DNA of 64,000 bases from assembly GCF_000820305.1 (NCBI RefSeq), contig NZ_CDBH01000018.1, forward strand, positions 18,355-82,354, written 5' to 3'. The position numbers and the translations under genes were made by a program. Origin of the DNA: Aeromonas dhakensis. GTDB taxonomy: Bacteria > Pseudomonadota > Gammaproteobacteria > Enterobacterales > Aeromonadaceae. Shown in pieces: positions 36,083 to 45,571 of this stretch. The notes below the pieces were generated by a model. That model saw nothing but the letters and a program-made list of their open reading frames with translations, was not told the DNA's origin and ran no database searches. Each line of letters opens with the position of its first letter. The first letter of the stretch is position 1.

Positions 36083-36901
36083 ATGAGTCAGCAAGATCAC
36101 CACTCCCCAAAACGAGGCTTGTTTGCAGGCCGTCGGGTTACGGTTGTCCAGCCAGAGCGTCTTTCTCTAGAGCAGCTGGTTGGCCAGCAATCCGTGCTCT
36201 GCTACCAGGATGCCGGTGTGCTCACGGCACAGCAACTGAACCTGCTGCAGCGTGTGTTGCCCAGAACCCGATTGGAGGGTCTGCTTGCATCTGTCTGGCT
36301 GCAGCGCCGCATGGAGGTTGCCATGGCTGTGTCACGTCAGGACATGCAACGGATCCTGCGCTCGGCTGCGAACGCAGAAGAGGGCTCCTGGGTCGAGCAA
36401 CTGGGAGATGCTATCAACCTGGCTGAACGCCCGTTACTGTGGCACTGGGTGCTCTACCCCCTGCATCGCTGGTGGGTTTGCCATCAGGAGCCTCTCCACT
36501 CAGGCTGGACAACCGAATTGGCGCAACTGCAGATCATGCGGCGTCAATTGAATGCTCAAGCAGTTTTCTGGCAGACGGTGGTGGATGTCCAATCCGGTAT
36601 CGAGAGCAAGATTGACGCCCAGCTTGCCCAGTTGACTCGGCGTGAACAGGAGCTGCTGCAGTTGCAAGCCGAATGTGAAACACGTCTTCATCTGGCTTGG
36701 CCTGCGTGGTATGCACGGCACACAACAGAGGGCGAGCTACAGACATTGATGCCGGTCCCGCTGGAGCTGGAAAAATTCTGGCATTTGCTGGAAGCCCTGC
36801 CAGTTCAGTCCACAGCTGCCGAGCCATTGCATGCGTGGCTGGCAGAAAGAGGATTGGCCCTTTCCCAGGATCGTTTCTACTGGCTGCCACAGGCCCGCTA
36901 G
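36083..36901 (+). CDS. exsD: T3SS anti-activator ExsD
   Basis: 272 residues (SPKRGLFAGRRVTVVQPERL; VLPRTRLEGLLASVWLQRRM), with a central coiled coil at about 165-205. ExsD binds ExsA and blocks transcription until ExsC takes it away. It heads the operon for the needle complex, as in Pseudomonas. It is 15 bp before ascB. Confidence 0.92.
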   Translation: MSQQDHHSPKRGLFAGRRVTVVQPERLSLEQLVGQQSVLCYQDAGVLTAQQLNLLQRVLPRTRLEGLLASVWLQRRMEVAMAVSRQDMQRILRSAANAEEGSWVEQLGDAINLAERPLLWHWVLYPLHRWWVCHQEPLHSGWTTELAQLQIMRRQLNAQAVFWQTVVDVQSGIESKIDAQLAQLTRREQELLQLQAECETRLHLAWPAWYARHTTEGELQTLMPVPLELEKFWHLLEALPVQSTAAEPLHAWLAERGLALSQDRFYWLPQAR

Positions 36902-36916
36902 ATAACCCGAGGACCT

Positions 36917-37342
36917 ATGCAAACTCTACTCAATCGATTGGCCAAAAAGCTGGGCCAAGGGCCTTTTGTTGCCGATGTTCAGGGAAAGTACCATCTGCGG
37001 CTTGATGGTTATCCTCTTTTTCTGTTGCCAAGACCAAATGAACTCTTGGTGAGTACGCCCCTGGCAAGTGCCGCCGGGCAGCGAGGCCAAGTGTTGGAAC
37101 CGGCGCTGTTGAAGCGTCTTCTGCAACAAGCTGTCGCCTGGGCGCGCCATGCACCCCAGGCTTTGGTACTGGACGAATTGGGCAATCTGCAGTTGGAGGC
37201 TCGACTCACCCTTGAGTGGTTGGATGAGCATGTGCTGGAAGTGCATTTGAGCCAGCACATTACCCTGCTGGAAAAACTGGAGCCCCAACTGAATGAGGCG
37301 GCCATGGCCCCCCAATGGAGACAGATGATATGGCATCCCTGA
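36917..37342 (+). CDS. ascB: T3SS chaperone AscB (YscB family)
   Basis: 141 residues of class I chaperone fold ([40 protein letters not shown]). YscB pairs with SycN (Acr2) to escort YopN (AopN). GAGG precedes the ATG. Its 3' end overlaps the ascC start. Confidence 0.93.
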   Translation: MQTLLNRLAKKLGQGPFVADVQGKYHLRLDGYPLFLLPRPNELLVSTPLASAAGQRGQVLEPALLKRLLQQAVAWARHAPQALVLDELGNLQLEARLTLEWLDEHVLEVHLSQHITLLEKLEPQLNEAAMAPQWRQMIWHP

Positions 37343-39159
37343 GCGTGCAACGCCTGCTTCGTCCTCTGTTGTGGTTCTGTATGGGAGCGATGGCATGGTC
37401 TCGCCCCGCTCTGGCGCAAGAATTGGATTGGCTTCCCATGCCTTACAGCTATGTAGCTGAAGGGGAAAGTCTGCGGGATGTACTGGTCAATTTTGGTGCT
37501 AACTACGAGGTTTCCGTAGTGGTGAGCGACAAGATCAACGATCAGGTGAATGGCCAGTTTGAACATGAGGAACCCTTGGCATTCTTGCAGCAGCTGGCAT
37601 CCCTCTACAACCTGGTCTGGTACTACGACGGCAACGTGTTGTATGTGTTCAAGAACAGTGAAGTCCAGTCCCGGCTCATCAAGTTGGCACAGACCGGTGC
37701 CGCGGAGCTGAAGCAGGCTCTGTTGCGTGCAGGTATCTGGGAGCCTCGTTTTGGCTGGCGTCCGGACGCAGATAATCGTCTGGTTTATGTCTCCGGTCCT
37801 CCGCGTTACCTCGAACTTATTGAGCAGACCGCCATGGCGCTGGAGCAGCAGTCCCAACTGCGCAGCGAAAAGACTGGACCACTTGCCATCGAGATTTTTC
37901 CGCTCAAGTACGCGTCAGCCACCGACCGGGCCATTCAATATCGTGACAAAGATGTCGATGCCCCCGGTGTCGCCACCATTCTTTCCCGGTTGCTCAGCGA
38001 TGCAGGTGTACAGATGGTCAATGGCGAAGGCGCAAAAGGGGTTGGCACCCATTCGGGCCAGGCCATTGTCCAGGCAGACCCTTCCCTCAATGCCGTGCTG
38101 GTACGTGATGCGCCGGAGCGGATGGCCATGTATGGCAAGCTGATTGCGGCTCTGGACAAACCTGCCGCTCGTATCGAAGTTGCGCTCTCCATCATTGACA
38201 TCAACGCCGAGGATCTCTCCCAGCTGGGGGTTGATTGGCGAGTGGGGATCCGTACCGGTTCCAACCAACAGGTGATTATCAAGACCACGGGGGACCGCAA
38301 AGGGATAGAAGGGGGGGCCGCTCTCGGCAGTCTGGTGGACTCCAGAGGACTCGATTATCTGCTGGCCAGGGTCAATCTGCTGGAAAATGAAGGAAATGCC
38401 CAGGTGGTGTCTCGGCCGACCTTGCTGACCCAGGAAAATACTCAGGCCGTGATCGATCACAGTGAAACCTATTACGTCAAGATCAGCGGAGAACGGGTAG
38501 CAGAGCTGAAAGGAATTACCTACGGCACCATGTTGAGGATGACGCCCAGGGTGATCCAATTGGGAGACAGGCCGGAAGTGAGCCTGAGCCTGCACATTGA
38601 GGATGGCAGTCAGAAACCCAACAGTTCGGGTCTGGATGGTATTCCTACCATCAGTCGTACCGTTGTGGATACCATTGCTCGGGTTGGACATGGGCAGAGC
38701 CTGCTCATCGGTGGGATTTACCGTGACGAATTGAGCGAGAGCCTGAGCAAGGTACCTTTTCTGGGGGATATCCCCTATCTGGGGGCTCTGTTTCGCAGCA
38801 AGGAGAGCCAGACACGCCGTCAGGTGAGGTTATTCATCATCGAGCCCCGGCTGATCGATGATGGCATCGCTCATTACCTGTCGTTGGGGCATGGGCAGGA
38901 TCTGCGCGCCGGGGTGCTGGGTGTCGATGAGATCTCCAATCAGAGTCTCTCCCTTGGCAAGGTGCTCGGCGGAGCCCAGTGTCAACCCTTGGCCGCAGCC
39001 CGTGAGGTACAGCAACTGCTGCGCCAGGGGGGCAGGAGCTCTTCTCTGACTCGTTGTCAGATGGGTCGTGAGCAGGGGTGGCGCCTGGTCGAAATGAGCA
39101 AAGAACAGAAATGCACACCGGCTCTGGAGTGGTGTGTGCAAGCCGGGGAAGCGCGATGA
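37330..39159 (+). CDS. ascC: T3SS outer membrane secretin AscC
   Basis: 609 residues. A signal peptide (about 1-30) is followed by N0/N1/N3-type periplasmic domains and the secretin domain (about 320-530: [60 protein letters not shown]). It forms the outer membrane ring, assisted by ExsB. The ATG at 37330 lies behind GGAGA inside ascB; the in-frame ATG at 37315 has no ribosome site. Confidence 0.95.
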   Translation: MASLSVQRLLRPLLWFCMGAMAWSRPALAQELDWLPMPYSYVAEGESLRDVLVNFGANYEVSVVVSDKINDQVNGQFEHEEPLAFLQQLASLYNLVWYYDGNVLYVFKNSEVQSRLIKLAQTGAAELKQALLRAGIWEPRFGWRPDADNRLVYVSGPPRYLELIEQTAMALEQQSQLRSEKTGPLAIEIFPLKYASATDRAIQYRDKDVDAPGVATILSRLLSDAGVQMVNGEGAKGVGTHSGQAIVQADPSLNAVLVRDAPERMAMYGKLIAALDKPAARIEVALSIIDINAEDLSQLGVDWRVGIRTGSNQQVIIKTTGDRKGIEGGAALGSLVDSRGLDYLLARVNLLENEGNAQVVSRPTLLTQENTQAVIDHSETYYVKISGERVAELKGITYGTMLRMTPRVIQLGDRPEVSLSLHIEDGSQKPNSSGLDGIPTISRTVVDTIARVGHGQSLLIGGIYRDELSESLSKVPFLGDIPYLGALFRSKESQTRRQVRLFIIEPRLIDDGIAHYLSLGHGQDLRAGVLGVDEISNQSLSLGKVLGGAQCQPLAAAREVQQLLRQGGRSSSLTRCQMGREQGWRLVEMSKEQKCTPALEWCVQAGEAR

Positions 39160-40457
39160 GCTGGAAATGTCGCATATACCGCGGGTTGAATCAGGGGGTC
39201 GAAGTCACGCTGCCAGAGGGGCGTCTGGTCATCGGTGCAGATCCGCTGCAAGCCGATCTGGTTTTGGTGGATGAGGGAATGGCTCCCGTTCACCTGACCT
39301 TGATGGTGACCTCGGAAGGGATCACTTTGCAGGAGTGGGCTGAAGGGGTTGTCCCTACCCAGGACGGAGACGTGCTGGAGGTAGGAGCCTTGCTCAAGGC
39401 GGCTACCCGGCTTGAAGCCGGCCCGCTGCTCTGGAGTTTTTGTGATGGCAGTCTATCACTGCCAGAGCAGTTGGAACCGCTATTGGTGGCTCAGACTGTT
39501 CTTCGCCCACCAAAGCGTGCCCGGCGCGCCGATCTCTGGATGGGGGGATTGTGTCTGGTGCTGGTCATCGCAGTGCTGGTTCTGCTTGGACATGGCTGGT
39601 GGCAGGGAAACAGTGACAATGACGTTGTTCGTCAGGAGCAGACCCTGAAGCGTTTTCTTGTGTCACCGGCTTATCAGCAGGTAACGCTCAGCAGTGATGT
39701 CCTGGGTTTGTGGCTGCTGTCCGGTTATGTGGATGAGAACAGCACTCGACTGGCACTGCAACAGTATTTGGACGGCAGTGGTTTCAATTATCGGCTGGAT
39801 GTTCGCACCATGGAGGATCTTCGCCAGGGTGCCGGCTTCATCTTGCAGAAGTTGGGTTATGAGCAGTTGCAGATCCGTAATGGCAAGGAGCCTGGCTGGC
39901 TGCGGTTGAGCGGCGAGATTGATACGCAGGATCCAAATTGGAACAAGCTTGATTCCCTGCTCAGACAGGAGGTCCCCGGGCTGATGGGGATTGAAAATCA
40001 GGTGCAGATCGCAGGTACTTATCGCGAGCGGCTGGATGGATTGTTGCAGGAACAAGGACTGTCCCGTGCGCTGCGCGTGAGTGAAACGAAAGGGCGGCTT
40101 GAAGCTTCCGGGCAGTTGGATGGCACCCAGCTTGTCAAGTTTCAATTGGTACAACAGCAATTTCGGCGGGAGTTTGGTGCTCATCCTGTGTTGGAGCTGA
40201 TTAATCAGACCAGGACGCCACGGCAGGATGAGTTGGAATTTGAGGTACGCAGTGTCTCGTTTGGCCGCGTTCCTTACGTGATCCTGGCTGATAACCAGCG
40301 TTATCCCGTCGGTGGTGCGACGGCTGGTGGGGTTCGCGTGCTGGCCATCCGTCCGGATGCCGTGGTGGTCAGCAAGGGAAAACAACAATATATCGTCAAG
40401 TTAAAAGGAGTCGAGCGTCATGATGACCAATTTGGAAGCGCGACTGTCCGGCGTTGA
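39156..40457 (+). CDS. ascD: T3SS outer MS-ring protein AscD (YscD family)
   Basis: 433 residues. An N-terminal cytoplasmic FHA-like domain (about 1-105: [20 protein letters not shown]), one membrane helix (about 127-149) and periplasmic ring-building modules (about 155-360) are in the YscD order. It links the secretin to the AscJ ring. Start 39156 overlaps the ascC stop; the upstream in-frame codons are shadow. It overlaps ascE by 38 bp. Confidence 0.95.
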   Translation: MSWKCRIYRGLNQGVEVTLPEGRLVIGADPLQADLVLVDEGMAPVHLTLMVTSEGITLQEWAEGVVPTQDGDVLEVGALLKAATRLEAGPLLWSFCDGSLSLPEQLEPLLVAQTVLRPPKRARRADLWMGGLCLVLVIAVLVLLGHGWWQGNSDNDVVRQEQTLKRFLVSPAYQQVTLSSDVLGLWLLSGYVDENSTRLALQQYLDGSGFNYRLDVRTMEDLRQGAGFILQKLGYEQLQIRNGKEPGWLRLSGEIDTQDPNWNKLDSLLRQEVPGLMGIENQVQIAGTYRERLDGLLQEQGLSRALRVSETKGRLEASGQLDGTQLVKFQLVQQQFRREFGAHPVLELINQTRTPRQDELEFEVRSVSFGRVPYVILADNQRYPVGGATAGGVRVLAIRPDAVVVSKGKQQYIVKLKGVERHDDQFGSATVRR

Positions 40458-40632
40458 TCCCACCTTTGCTCGCGATCTTCACGAGCAGCTGGTGCAGGCA
40501 CTGGGGGCTGTGAAACGGCAACTGCTGCGCGGTGGAACCCCGCAACAATATCGAGAGTGGCAACAGGAGGCTGACGCCATTGAGGCGGGGCTCAAGATCA
40601 TTGGCAAGATAAAGGAGTACAACCATGGCTGA
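40420..40632 (+). CDS. ascE: T3SS needle co-chaperone AscE
   Basis: 70 residues, two helices (TFARDLHEQLVQALGAVKRQ; EWQQEADAIEAGLKIIGKIK). With AscG it holds the needle subunit AscF monomeric in the cytosol. AGGAG lies 8 bp before the ATG-ATG pair; either Met may be used. Confidence 0.95.
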   Translation: MMTNLEARLSGVDPTFARDLHEQLVQALGAVKRQLLRGGTPQQYREWQQEADAIEAGLKIIGKIKEYNHG

Positions 40633-40882
40633 TTACTTTACCTATACAGACAAGAACAGTAACACCCTCGATCAGGTGGCAACCAACCTCTCGGAACAGG
40701 CCAATACGGCCAATACTGAGGTCAACAAGGCCATTGGGGCGATGAAAACCAACCCGGACAACCCTGCGTTGCTTGCCGAGCTGCAGCACAAGATCAACAA
40801 ATGGTCGGTCATCTACAACATCAACTCCACGGTGACTCGGGCCATGAAAGACCTGATGCAGGGCATTTTGCAGAAGATTTGA
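40625..40882 (+). CDS. ascF: T3SS needle subunit AscF
   Basis: 85 residues (TLDQVATNLSEQANTANTEV; LQHKINKWSVIYNINSTVTR), a helical hairpin of the YscF/PscF type with the conserved NP turn (NPDNPALLAEL). It polymerises into the needle. Overlapped by both neighbours. Confidence 0.97.
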   Translation: MADYFTYTDKNSNTLDQVATNLSEQANTANTEVNKAIGAMKTNPDNPALLAELQHKINKWSVIYNINSTVTRAMKDLMQGILQKI

Positions 40883-41235
40883 TGATGAATATTCAACTCA
40901 AGAAGCTTCTGGCAGAACTGGCTCTGGCGGGCACAGGGCATCATTGCCATCGGGAGGCGGTTTCCATTGCCGACTGGCTGGATCATGAAACATCCATGGC
41001 TGAATGCGTGACCTTGATCCGCCTGTCCTCCCTGATGAATCAAGGGGACTATCAGGGTGCTCTGTTACTGGGGCGTACTCAGTCTTCGCCGGATATTGAG
41101 CCCTGGTTAGCCCTGTGTGAATGGCGCCTTGATATGCATGATGAGCTGGTTGTGCGCCTGACAAGGCTGGAAGAGAGCGGGCAACCCGCTTTGCAGCAGT
41201 TTGCGGCTGGCTTGCGTGAGCAGATGGCATCATGA
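40882..41235 (+). CDS. ascG: T3SS needle chaperone AscG
   Basis: 117 residues, TPR-like helices (AECVTLIRLSSLMNQGDYQG; SPDIEPWLALCEWRLDMHDE). It wraps the C-terminal helix of AscF together with AscE. It begins with ATGATG at 40882, overlapping the ascF stop; 40885 is the alternative. Confidence 0.94.
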   Translation: MMNIQLKKLLAELALAGTGHHCHREAVSIADWLDHETSMAECVTLIRLSSLMNQGDYQGALLLGRTQSSPDIEPWLALCEWRLDMHDELVVRLTRLEESGQPALQQFAAGLREQMAS

Positions 41236-41786
41236 AGATTGAAGGCGGCGTCAATTCCCCTGGCTATGGGGAGGGGCAGTCCGAGACGTTTTCCAAGCCG
41301 CTGGTGCAGCACGGGTTTGAACGTCTGCTGGCTCGCACGGATGAACCAACACTGTTTGAACGCTGGGAACAGGGCTCTGCACTGGAATCCCTATTGCAGG
41401 GGGCGTCACCTGCGGTTCAGCGGGATCTGCTATGGCAAATTCATCAGCAAGGAGGGGAGCAGGCAAAATTGGTTGGCAGTCAGCTGTTTCAGCCGGTGAT
41501 AGACAAGCTGATCGCCCATTTTTCAGGTCGTCAGTTGCCTGTCGTGGCCGCGATTGATCTGCCGGAGTTGCGGGCTCTGATGCGCGAGTTTGACCCGTTG
41601 CCGTCGCGACGGGAGAAGGTACTCCTAAACGTAATGGCAGACCTCAAGAAAGTTGCCACCGGAGATCAAACTGACCTGATATATCTCGATGAATTGGCCC
41701 GCCGTGAATTGATGACGCTGATCCCGCTTAACGGCATGGTGAACAACCTGATGCGACACTCGCACAAACTAGATCTGGAGGCATGA
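41232..41786 (+). CDS. ascH: T3SS secreted protein AscH (YscH/YopR family)
   Basis: 184 residues; the C-terminal part (DLPELRALMREFDPLPSRRE; DELARRELMTLIPLNGMVNN) carries the helical YopR fold. YopR is an early secreted protein that affects needle polymerisation. It overlaps ascG and ascI by 4 bp each. Confidence 0.92.
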   Translation: MKIEGGVNSPGYGEGQSETFSKPLVQHGFERLLARTDEPTLFERWEQGSALESLLQGASPAVQRDLLWQIHQQGGEQAKLVGSQLFQPVIDKLIAHFSGRQLPVVAAIDLPELRALMREFDPLPSRREKVLLNVMADLKKVATGDQTDLIYLDELARRELMTLIPLNGMVNNLMRHSHKLDLEA

Positions 41787-42124
41787 TGGAAATTTCCCAG
41801 TCAGCCCAGGCGGTCGTAACCAGCCTGGATGAGTTGAAGACGACGGATGCGACCTCTTCCCAAGTTGCCAGTTTTGAACAGGCAATGAGTTCCCCATCCC
41901 AGGGGATTGGTGGTTCTTTGCTTGGGGAGTTGGGGGAGATCAGGCAGCAATTTGTAGAAGCCAAGGAGAGCCTGCGCGCCGAGCTATCGACGCCGGGTGA
42001 TGATCCCAACAGTCTGATGCAGATGCAGTGGTCATTGATGCGGATCACCATGCAGGAAGAACTGATTGCCAAGACGGTCGGCAAGATGAGCCAGAACGTT
42101 GAAACTCTGTTAAAGACCCAGTGA
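41783..42124 (+). CDS. ascI: T3SS inner rod protein AscI
   Basis: 113 residues; the C-terminal half (SLMQMQWSLMRITMQEELIA; KTVGKMSQNVETLLKTQ) is the conserved rod-forming helix pair of YscI/PscI. It joins the export gate to the needle base. Confidence 0.94.
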   Translation: MMEISQSAQAVVTSLDELKTTDATSSQVASFEQAMSSPSQGIGGSLLGELGEIRQQFVEAKESLRAELSTPGDDPNSLMQMQWSLMRITMQEELIAKTVGKMSQNVETLLKTQ

Positions 42125-42130
42125 GGTAGT

Positions 42131-42868
42131 GTGAAGAGATCAATGTTGATGGTGGTGGTGTTCACCTCACTGCTGCTCGGTGGCTGCAAGGTGGAACTCT
42201 ATACCGGGGTCAGTCAGAAGGAAGGCAATGAGATGCTGGCGTTGCTGCGTACCGAGGGGATCTCCTCGGACAAGCAGCCGGATAAGGATGGCCATGTCAA
42301 ATTGCTGGTGGAGGAGTCTGATGTAGCGCAGGCCATAGAGGCACTCAAGCGTAAAGGCTATCCGCGCGAGAGCTTTTCCACCTTGCAAGATGTCTTTCCC
42401 AAAGATGGACTCATTTCATCCCCGACTGAGGAGCGGGCACGCCTCAACTATGCTAAGGCCCAGGAAATTTCCCATACCCTGTCCGAAATAGACGGTGTAC
42501 TGGTAGCCAGGGTGCATGTGGTTCTGCCCGAGGGGAATGAAGGGATCAGCAAGAAACCTTCCCCCGCATCGGCTTCCGTTTTTATCAAGCATGCGGCAGA
42601 CATCCAGCTGGATACCTATATTCCGCAGATAAAACAACTGGTCAATAACAGTATCGAAGGGCTGGCTTATGACAGGATCAGCGTTGTGCTGGTGCCTTCT
42701 GCAGATATTCGCCAAATGCCTCTGGTATCGCGCAATACCAGCATTTTCTCCATCGAGGTGAGCGAGTCATCGAAGTGGCGGTTGACGGGGTTGATTGCCC
42801 TCTTGTTGATGCTGGTGGTGACCACCAACCTGGCCCAATATATGTGGCATCGAAGCCGGAGTCGTTGA
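42131..42868 (+). CDS. ascJ: T3SS inner ring lipoprotein AscJ (YscJ family)
   Basis: 245 residues with a lipoprotein signal ([16 protein letters not shown]), two periplasmic ring domains ([20 protein letters not shown] in the second) and a C-terminal membrane helix (about 217-237). The start is GTG at 42131 ([10 protein letters not shown]); ATG 42143 is possible but loses the basic residues. Confidence 0.95.
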   Translation: MKRSMLMVVVFTSLLLGGCKVELYTGVSQKEGNEMLALLRTEGISSDKQPDKDGHVKLLVEESDVAQAIEALKRKGYPRESFSTLQDVFPKDGLISSPTEERARLNYAKAQEISHTLSEIDGVLVARVHVVLPEGNEGISKKPSPASASVFIKHAADIQLDTYIPQIKQLVNNSIEGLAYDRISVVLVPSADIRQMPLVSRNTSIFSIEVSESSKWRLTGLIALLLMLVVTTNLAQYMWHRSRSR

Positions 42869-43494
42869 TGACGGTTGGTCTGACGCCCTATCAATTGCGA
42901 TTTTGCCCGGCAGCCTATCTTGATGAGGGGCATTTTCCCGAGTCTTGGTGCTGGGTGCAGGAAACCATGCCGGAGTGGCGCACTCTGCCTGCCGTCAACG
43001 AGGCGTTGCTGGATGAACTGGCATTGGACACTGTCTATGAGCTGCCTTCCCCTCTGGGTGGATTGGCTCTCTTTCCTCGGAGTGAACTCATCCGCCTGCT
43101 GACATACCTCGGTGCCGTCTTGCACGGTGAGTCCATTCGTCATTGCCTGCTGGCTTCCACCTTGCGCCATATCATCAATTGGTTGGGGGAAGATGGGTAC
43201 CGAACCCTGTTGTCCCAGCTTGACTTGTTGATCGGTCCCTGGCCTGCCGGTTGGCAGCAACCCTTGCCGCAACAGCTGAATGATGCCTGCCTGGAGGCCA
43301 CCGGATTGCAATTCTGGCTGGCGGCAGCGGGAGACACTGCGCCCGGCTGGTGTCAGCGGCTGGTGTTGCGGTTGCCTCCAATGATTCCTGCACCAACATG
43401 GCATATGGCAACTGAGCAGGTGCCACTTGCCCGGGCGCTTTGTCTCAAAATAGCCAAACAGGTAACGCCGCAATGCTGCCATTTGTTGAAATAA
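42868..43494 (+). CDS. ascK: T3SS sorting-platform protein AscK (YscK family)
   Basis: 208 residues ([40 protein letters not shown]). YscK links AscQ pods to the AscD ring. ATG 42868 shares one base with the ascJ stop; upstream in-frame codons are within ascJ. It overlaps ascL by 22 bp. Confidence 0.92.
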   Translation: MTVGLTPYQLRFCPAAYLDEGHFPESWCWVQETMPEWRTLPAVNEALLDELALDTVYELPSPLGGLALFPRSELIRLLTYLGAVLHGESIRHCLLASTLRHIINWLGEDGYRTLLSQLDLLIGPWPAGWQQPLPQQLNDACLEATGLQFWLAAAGDTAPGWCQRLVLRLPPMIPAPTWHMATEQVPLARALCLKIAKQVTPQCCHLLK

Positions 43495-44105
43495 AGAGTG
43501 AACACCTGCAGCTGGCCCCAGGTCAGCGTATCTTGCGTAGTCAGGATTATCAGTCCTATTTGAGTGCACAGGCCCTGGTTGATGCGGCCAGAGCACAGGC
43601 TGCCGAGATAGTGCAGGAGGCGCACAGCGTATATGAGCAGCAGCGCGAACTTGGCTGGCAAGCCGGCATGGAGCAGGCTCGTCGTGAGCAAGCCGTGTTG
43701 ATCCATCAGACCCAGTTGCAGTGTCAGGGGTACTATCGCACTGTGGAGCAGCAGATGAGCGAGGTCGTGTTGCAGGCCGTGCGCAAGATCCTGCATGACT
43801 ATGACCAAGTTGCGTTGACTCTCAAGGTAGTGCGCGAAGCACTCTCGTTGGTGAGCAACCAGAAACAGGTAACGGTTCGGGTAAACCCTGAACAGGTTGC
43901 GGCGGTGCGTGAGCAGATCGCCAAGGTACACAAGGATTTCCCCGAAATCGGTTATCTGGAGATCTCTGCTGATGCTCGTCTGGATCAGGGCGGCTGTATT
44001 TTGGAAACCGAAGTGGGAATTATCGATGCCAGTCTGGATGGTCAGTTGGAGGCTTTGTCTCGGGCCATTTCTTTGACCCTGGAACGGGGCGAAGCACGCT
44101 CATAG
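43473..44105 (+). CDS. ascL: T3SS ATPase stator AscL (YscL/FliH family)
   Basis: 210 residues. A helical N-terminus rich in Ala, Gln and Glu (about 40-100; AAEIVQEAHSVYEQQRELGW) precedes a FliH/V-ATPase-E-like C-terminal domain (PEIGYLEISADARLDQGGCI). It tethers AscN to AscQ. AGGTAA lies 7 bp before the ATG at 43473; a TTG at 43440 is less likely. It is the last gene of the island. Confidence 0.94.
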   Translation: MLPFVEIKSEHLQLAPGQRILRSQDYQSYLSAQALVDAARAQAAEIVQEAHSVYEQQRELGWQAGMEQARREQAVLIHQTQLQCQGYYRTVEQQMSEVVLQAVRKILHDYDQVALTLKVVREALSLVSNQKQVTVRVNPEQVAAVREQIAKVHKDFPEIGYLEISADARLDQGGCILETEVGIIDASLDGQLEALSRAISLTLERGEARS

Positions 44106-44171
44106 CACACATATATAGCATCACGACATCGCAGTGAGTTTCGTCAGTGGATGGCGGGCTCTTGGGTATTG

Positions 44172-44210
44172 AGAAAAGCCCCGGCAACCTGGTTGCCGGG
44201 GCTTTTTGCT
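44172..44210. repeat. Right copy of 39-bp perfect direct repeat bounding the T3SS island (also a terminator)
   Basis: Identical over all 39 bases, same orientation, to 16699-16737. As a bidirectional hairpin terminator it ends the exsD-ascL transcript on one strand and the MFS gene on the other. The bases on either side differ from those around the left copy. Confidence 0.93.
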
Positions 44211-44235
44211 GTCTGCAGCATGCGGAATGCGCTGC

Positions 44236-45450
44236 TCATGGCTGGCTGCCGACGTCGGGCTGCTTGTATCTGCCGAGCACCAGCAGGGTGAGCAGGCAGC
44301 AGGCGGCGCCGGCGTAGAAGGTGCAGGCGGCGCCCAGAGTGTCCCACAGCAGCCCGGCCAGCAGGCTGGCCAGCAACATGGCGAGGCCGCAGACCAGATT
44401 GAAGAAGCCGAACGCACTGCCGCGCAGCTCCGCGGGCGCGCTGGCGGCCACCATGGCGGCCAGCAGACCCTGGGTCATCCCCAGATGAATGCCCCACAAT
44501 ATCACCCCCAACAGCAATGACCCCCAGTGGGGGCTGGCCGCCAGCACCAGATCGGCGGCCACCAGCACCAGCAACCCCCAGACCAGCAGGGTACGGTGAC
44601 TCATTTGATCCGAGAGGCGCCCGAACGGATAGGCGCCGAGGGCATAGACCAGGTTCATCGCCACCATGACCAGCGGTACCAGGGCGAGCGCCATGCCGCT
44701 TTGTTGGGCGCGCAGCACCAGAAAGGCTTCGCTGAAACGGGCCAGGGTAAACAGGGCGCCGATGAGTACTACCCAGCGATAGGGTTTACCCAGCCGTTGC
44801 AGGTTGTCGCGCCGCAAGGGGTTGCTGCGGGCGTGGTGGCCAGCCGCTTTGGGTTCACGCAGGCCGATGGCGAGCAGGGTGACCGAGGCCAGCCCAGGCA
44901 CCACCGCCAGCCAGAAGATGGCACGAAAATCATCGTGCCAGAGCAGCATCAGCCCCACTGCCAGCAGCGGCCCCAGCAGGGCGCCGACCGTGTCGAGGGA
45001 TTGGCGCAGGCCGAAGGCAGCGCCGCGCAGTTCCGGCGGAGTGAGGTCGGCCACCAGCGCATCGCGGGGGGCGCCACGGATGCCCTTGCCAACTCTGTCC
45101 AGCAGGCGGGCGGTCAGGATCAGTCCGCTGCCGGTAGCGATGGCAAACAGCGGCTTGGTCAGGGCTCCCAGCCCATAGCCCAGCAGGGCCAACCCCTTGC
45201 GACGTCCCAGATAGTCACTCAGGGTGCCGGAGAAGACCTTGACCATCAGGGCCGTGGCCTCCGCCATCCCTTCGATGAGGCCGATGGTGAGGGCACTGCT
45301 GCCAAGCACGGTCACCATGAACAGGGGTAGCAGGCTGTGGATCATTTCAGAAGAGATGTCCATCAGCAGGCTGACAAACCCCAGCACCCAGACGCCGCCC
45401 GGGATCCGGCCGGTGGGTTGGGGAGCGGGGGGACGGCTGGTCGTGGTCAT
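44236..45450 (-). CDS. MFS transporter
   Basis: 404 residues with twelve membrane helices. Family features are MDISSEMIHSLLPLFMVTVL in helix 1, the loop motif GTLSDYLGRRKGLALLGYG between helices 2 and 3, and RVGKGIRGAPRDALVADLTP after helix 4. The GKGIRGAPRDAL segment is typical of a conserved but poorly studied MFS subgroup; substrate unknown. Without the island it would be the next gene after tRNA-Ser. Confidence 0.85.
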   Translation of the reverse strand: MTTTSRPPAPQPTGRIPGGVWVLGFVSLLMDISSEMIHSLLPLFMVTVLGSSALTIGLIEGMAEATALMVKVFSGTLSDYLGRRKGLALLGYGLGALTKPLFAIATGSGLILTARLLDRVGKGIRGAPRDALVADLTPPELRGAAFGLRQSLDTVGALLGPLLAVGLMLLWHDDFRAIFWLAVVPGLASVTLLAIGLREPKAAGHHARSNPLRRDNLQRLGKPYRWVVLIGALFTLARFSEAFLVLRAQQSGMALALVPLVMVAMNLVYALGAYPFGRLSDQMSHRTLLVWGLLVLVAADLVLAASPHWGSLLLGVILWGIHLGMTQGLLAAMVAASAPAELRGSAFGFFNLVCGLAMLLASLLAGLLWDTLGAACTFYAGAACCLLTLLVLGRYKQPDVGSQP

Positions 45451-45487
45451 GGGGTTCTCCTGTCTTGCATCGATTCACCCAGAGCAT

Positions 45488-45523
45488 AGCCAGCCCGGCC
45501 GCCACAAGGCTGCCGGGCTGGCT
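45488..45523. repeat. 12-bp perfect inverted repeat between MFS and COG4705-like genes
   Basis: agccagcccggc and gccgggctggct separated by 12 bases, with no T-run on either side. It could be a factor-independent weak terminator or a processing/stability hairpin for the 45572-46351 transcript. Confidence 0.6.
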
Positions 45524-45571
45524 GATCATGTCTGCAACCGTGACCGCAGACGGTTGCCTGCGGCCACGGCA

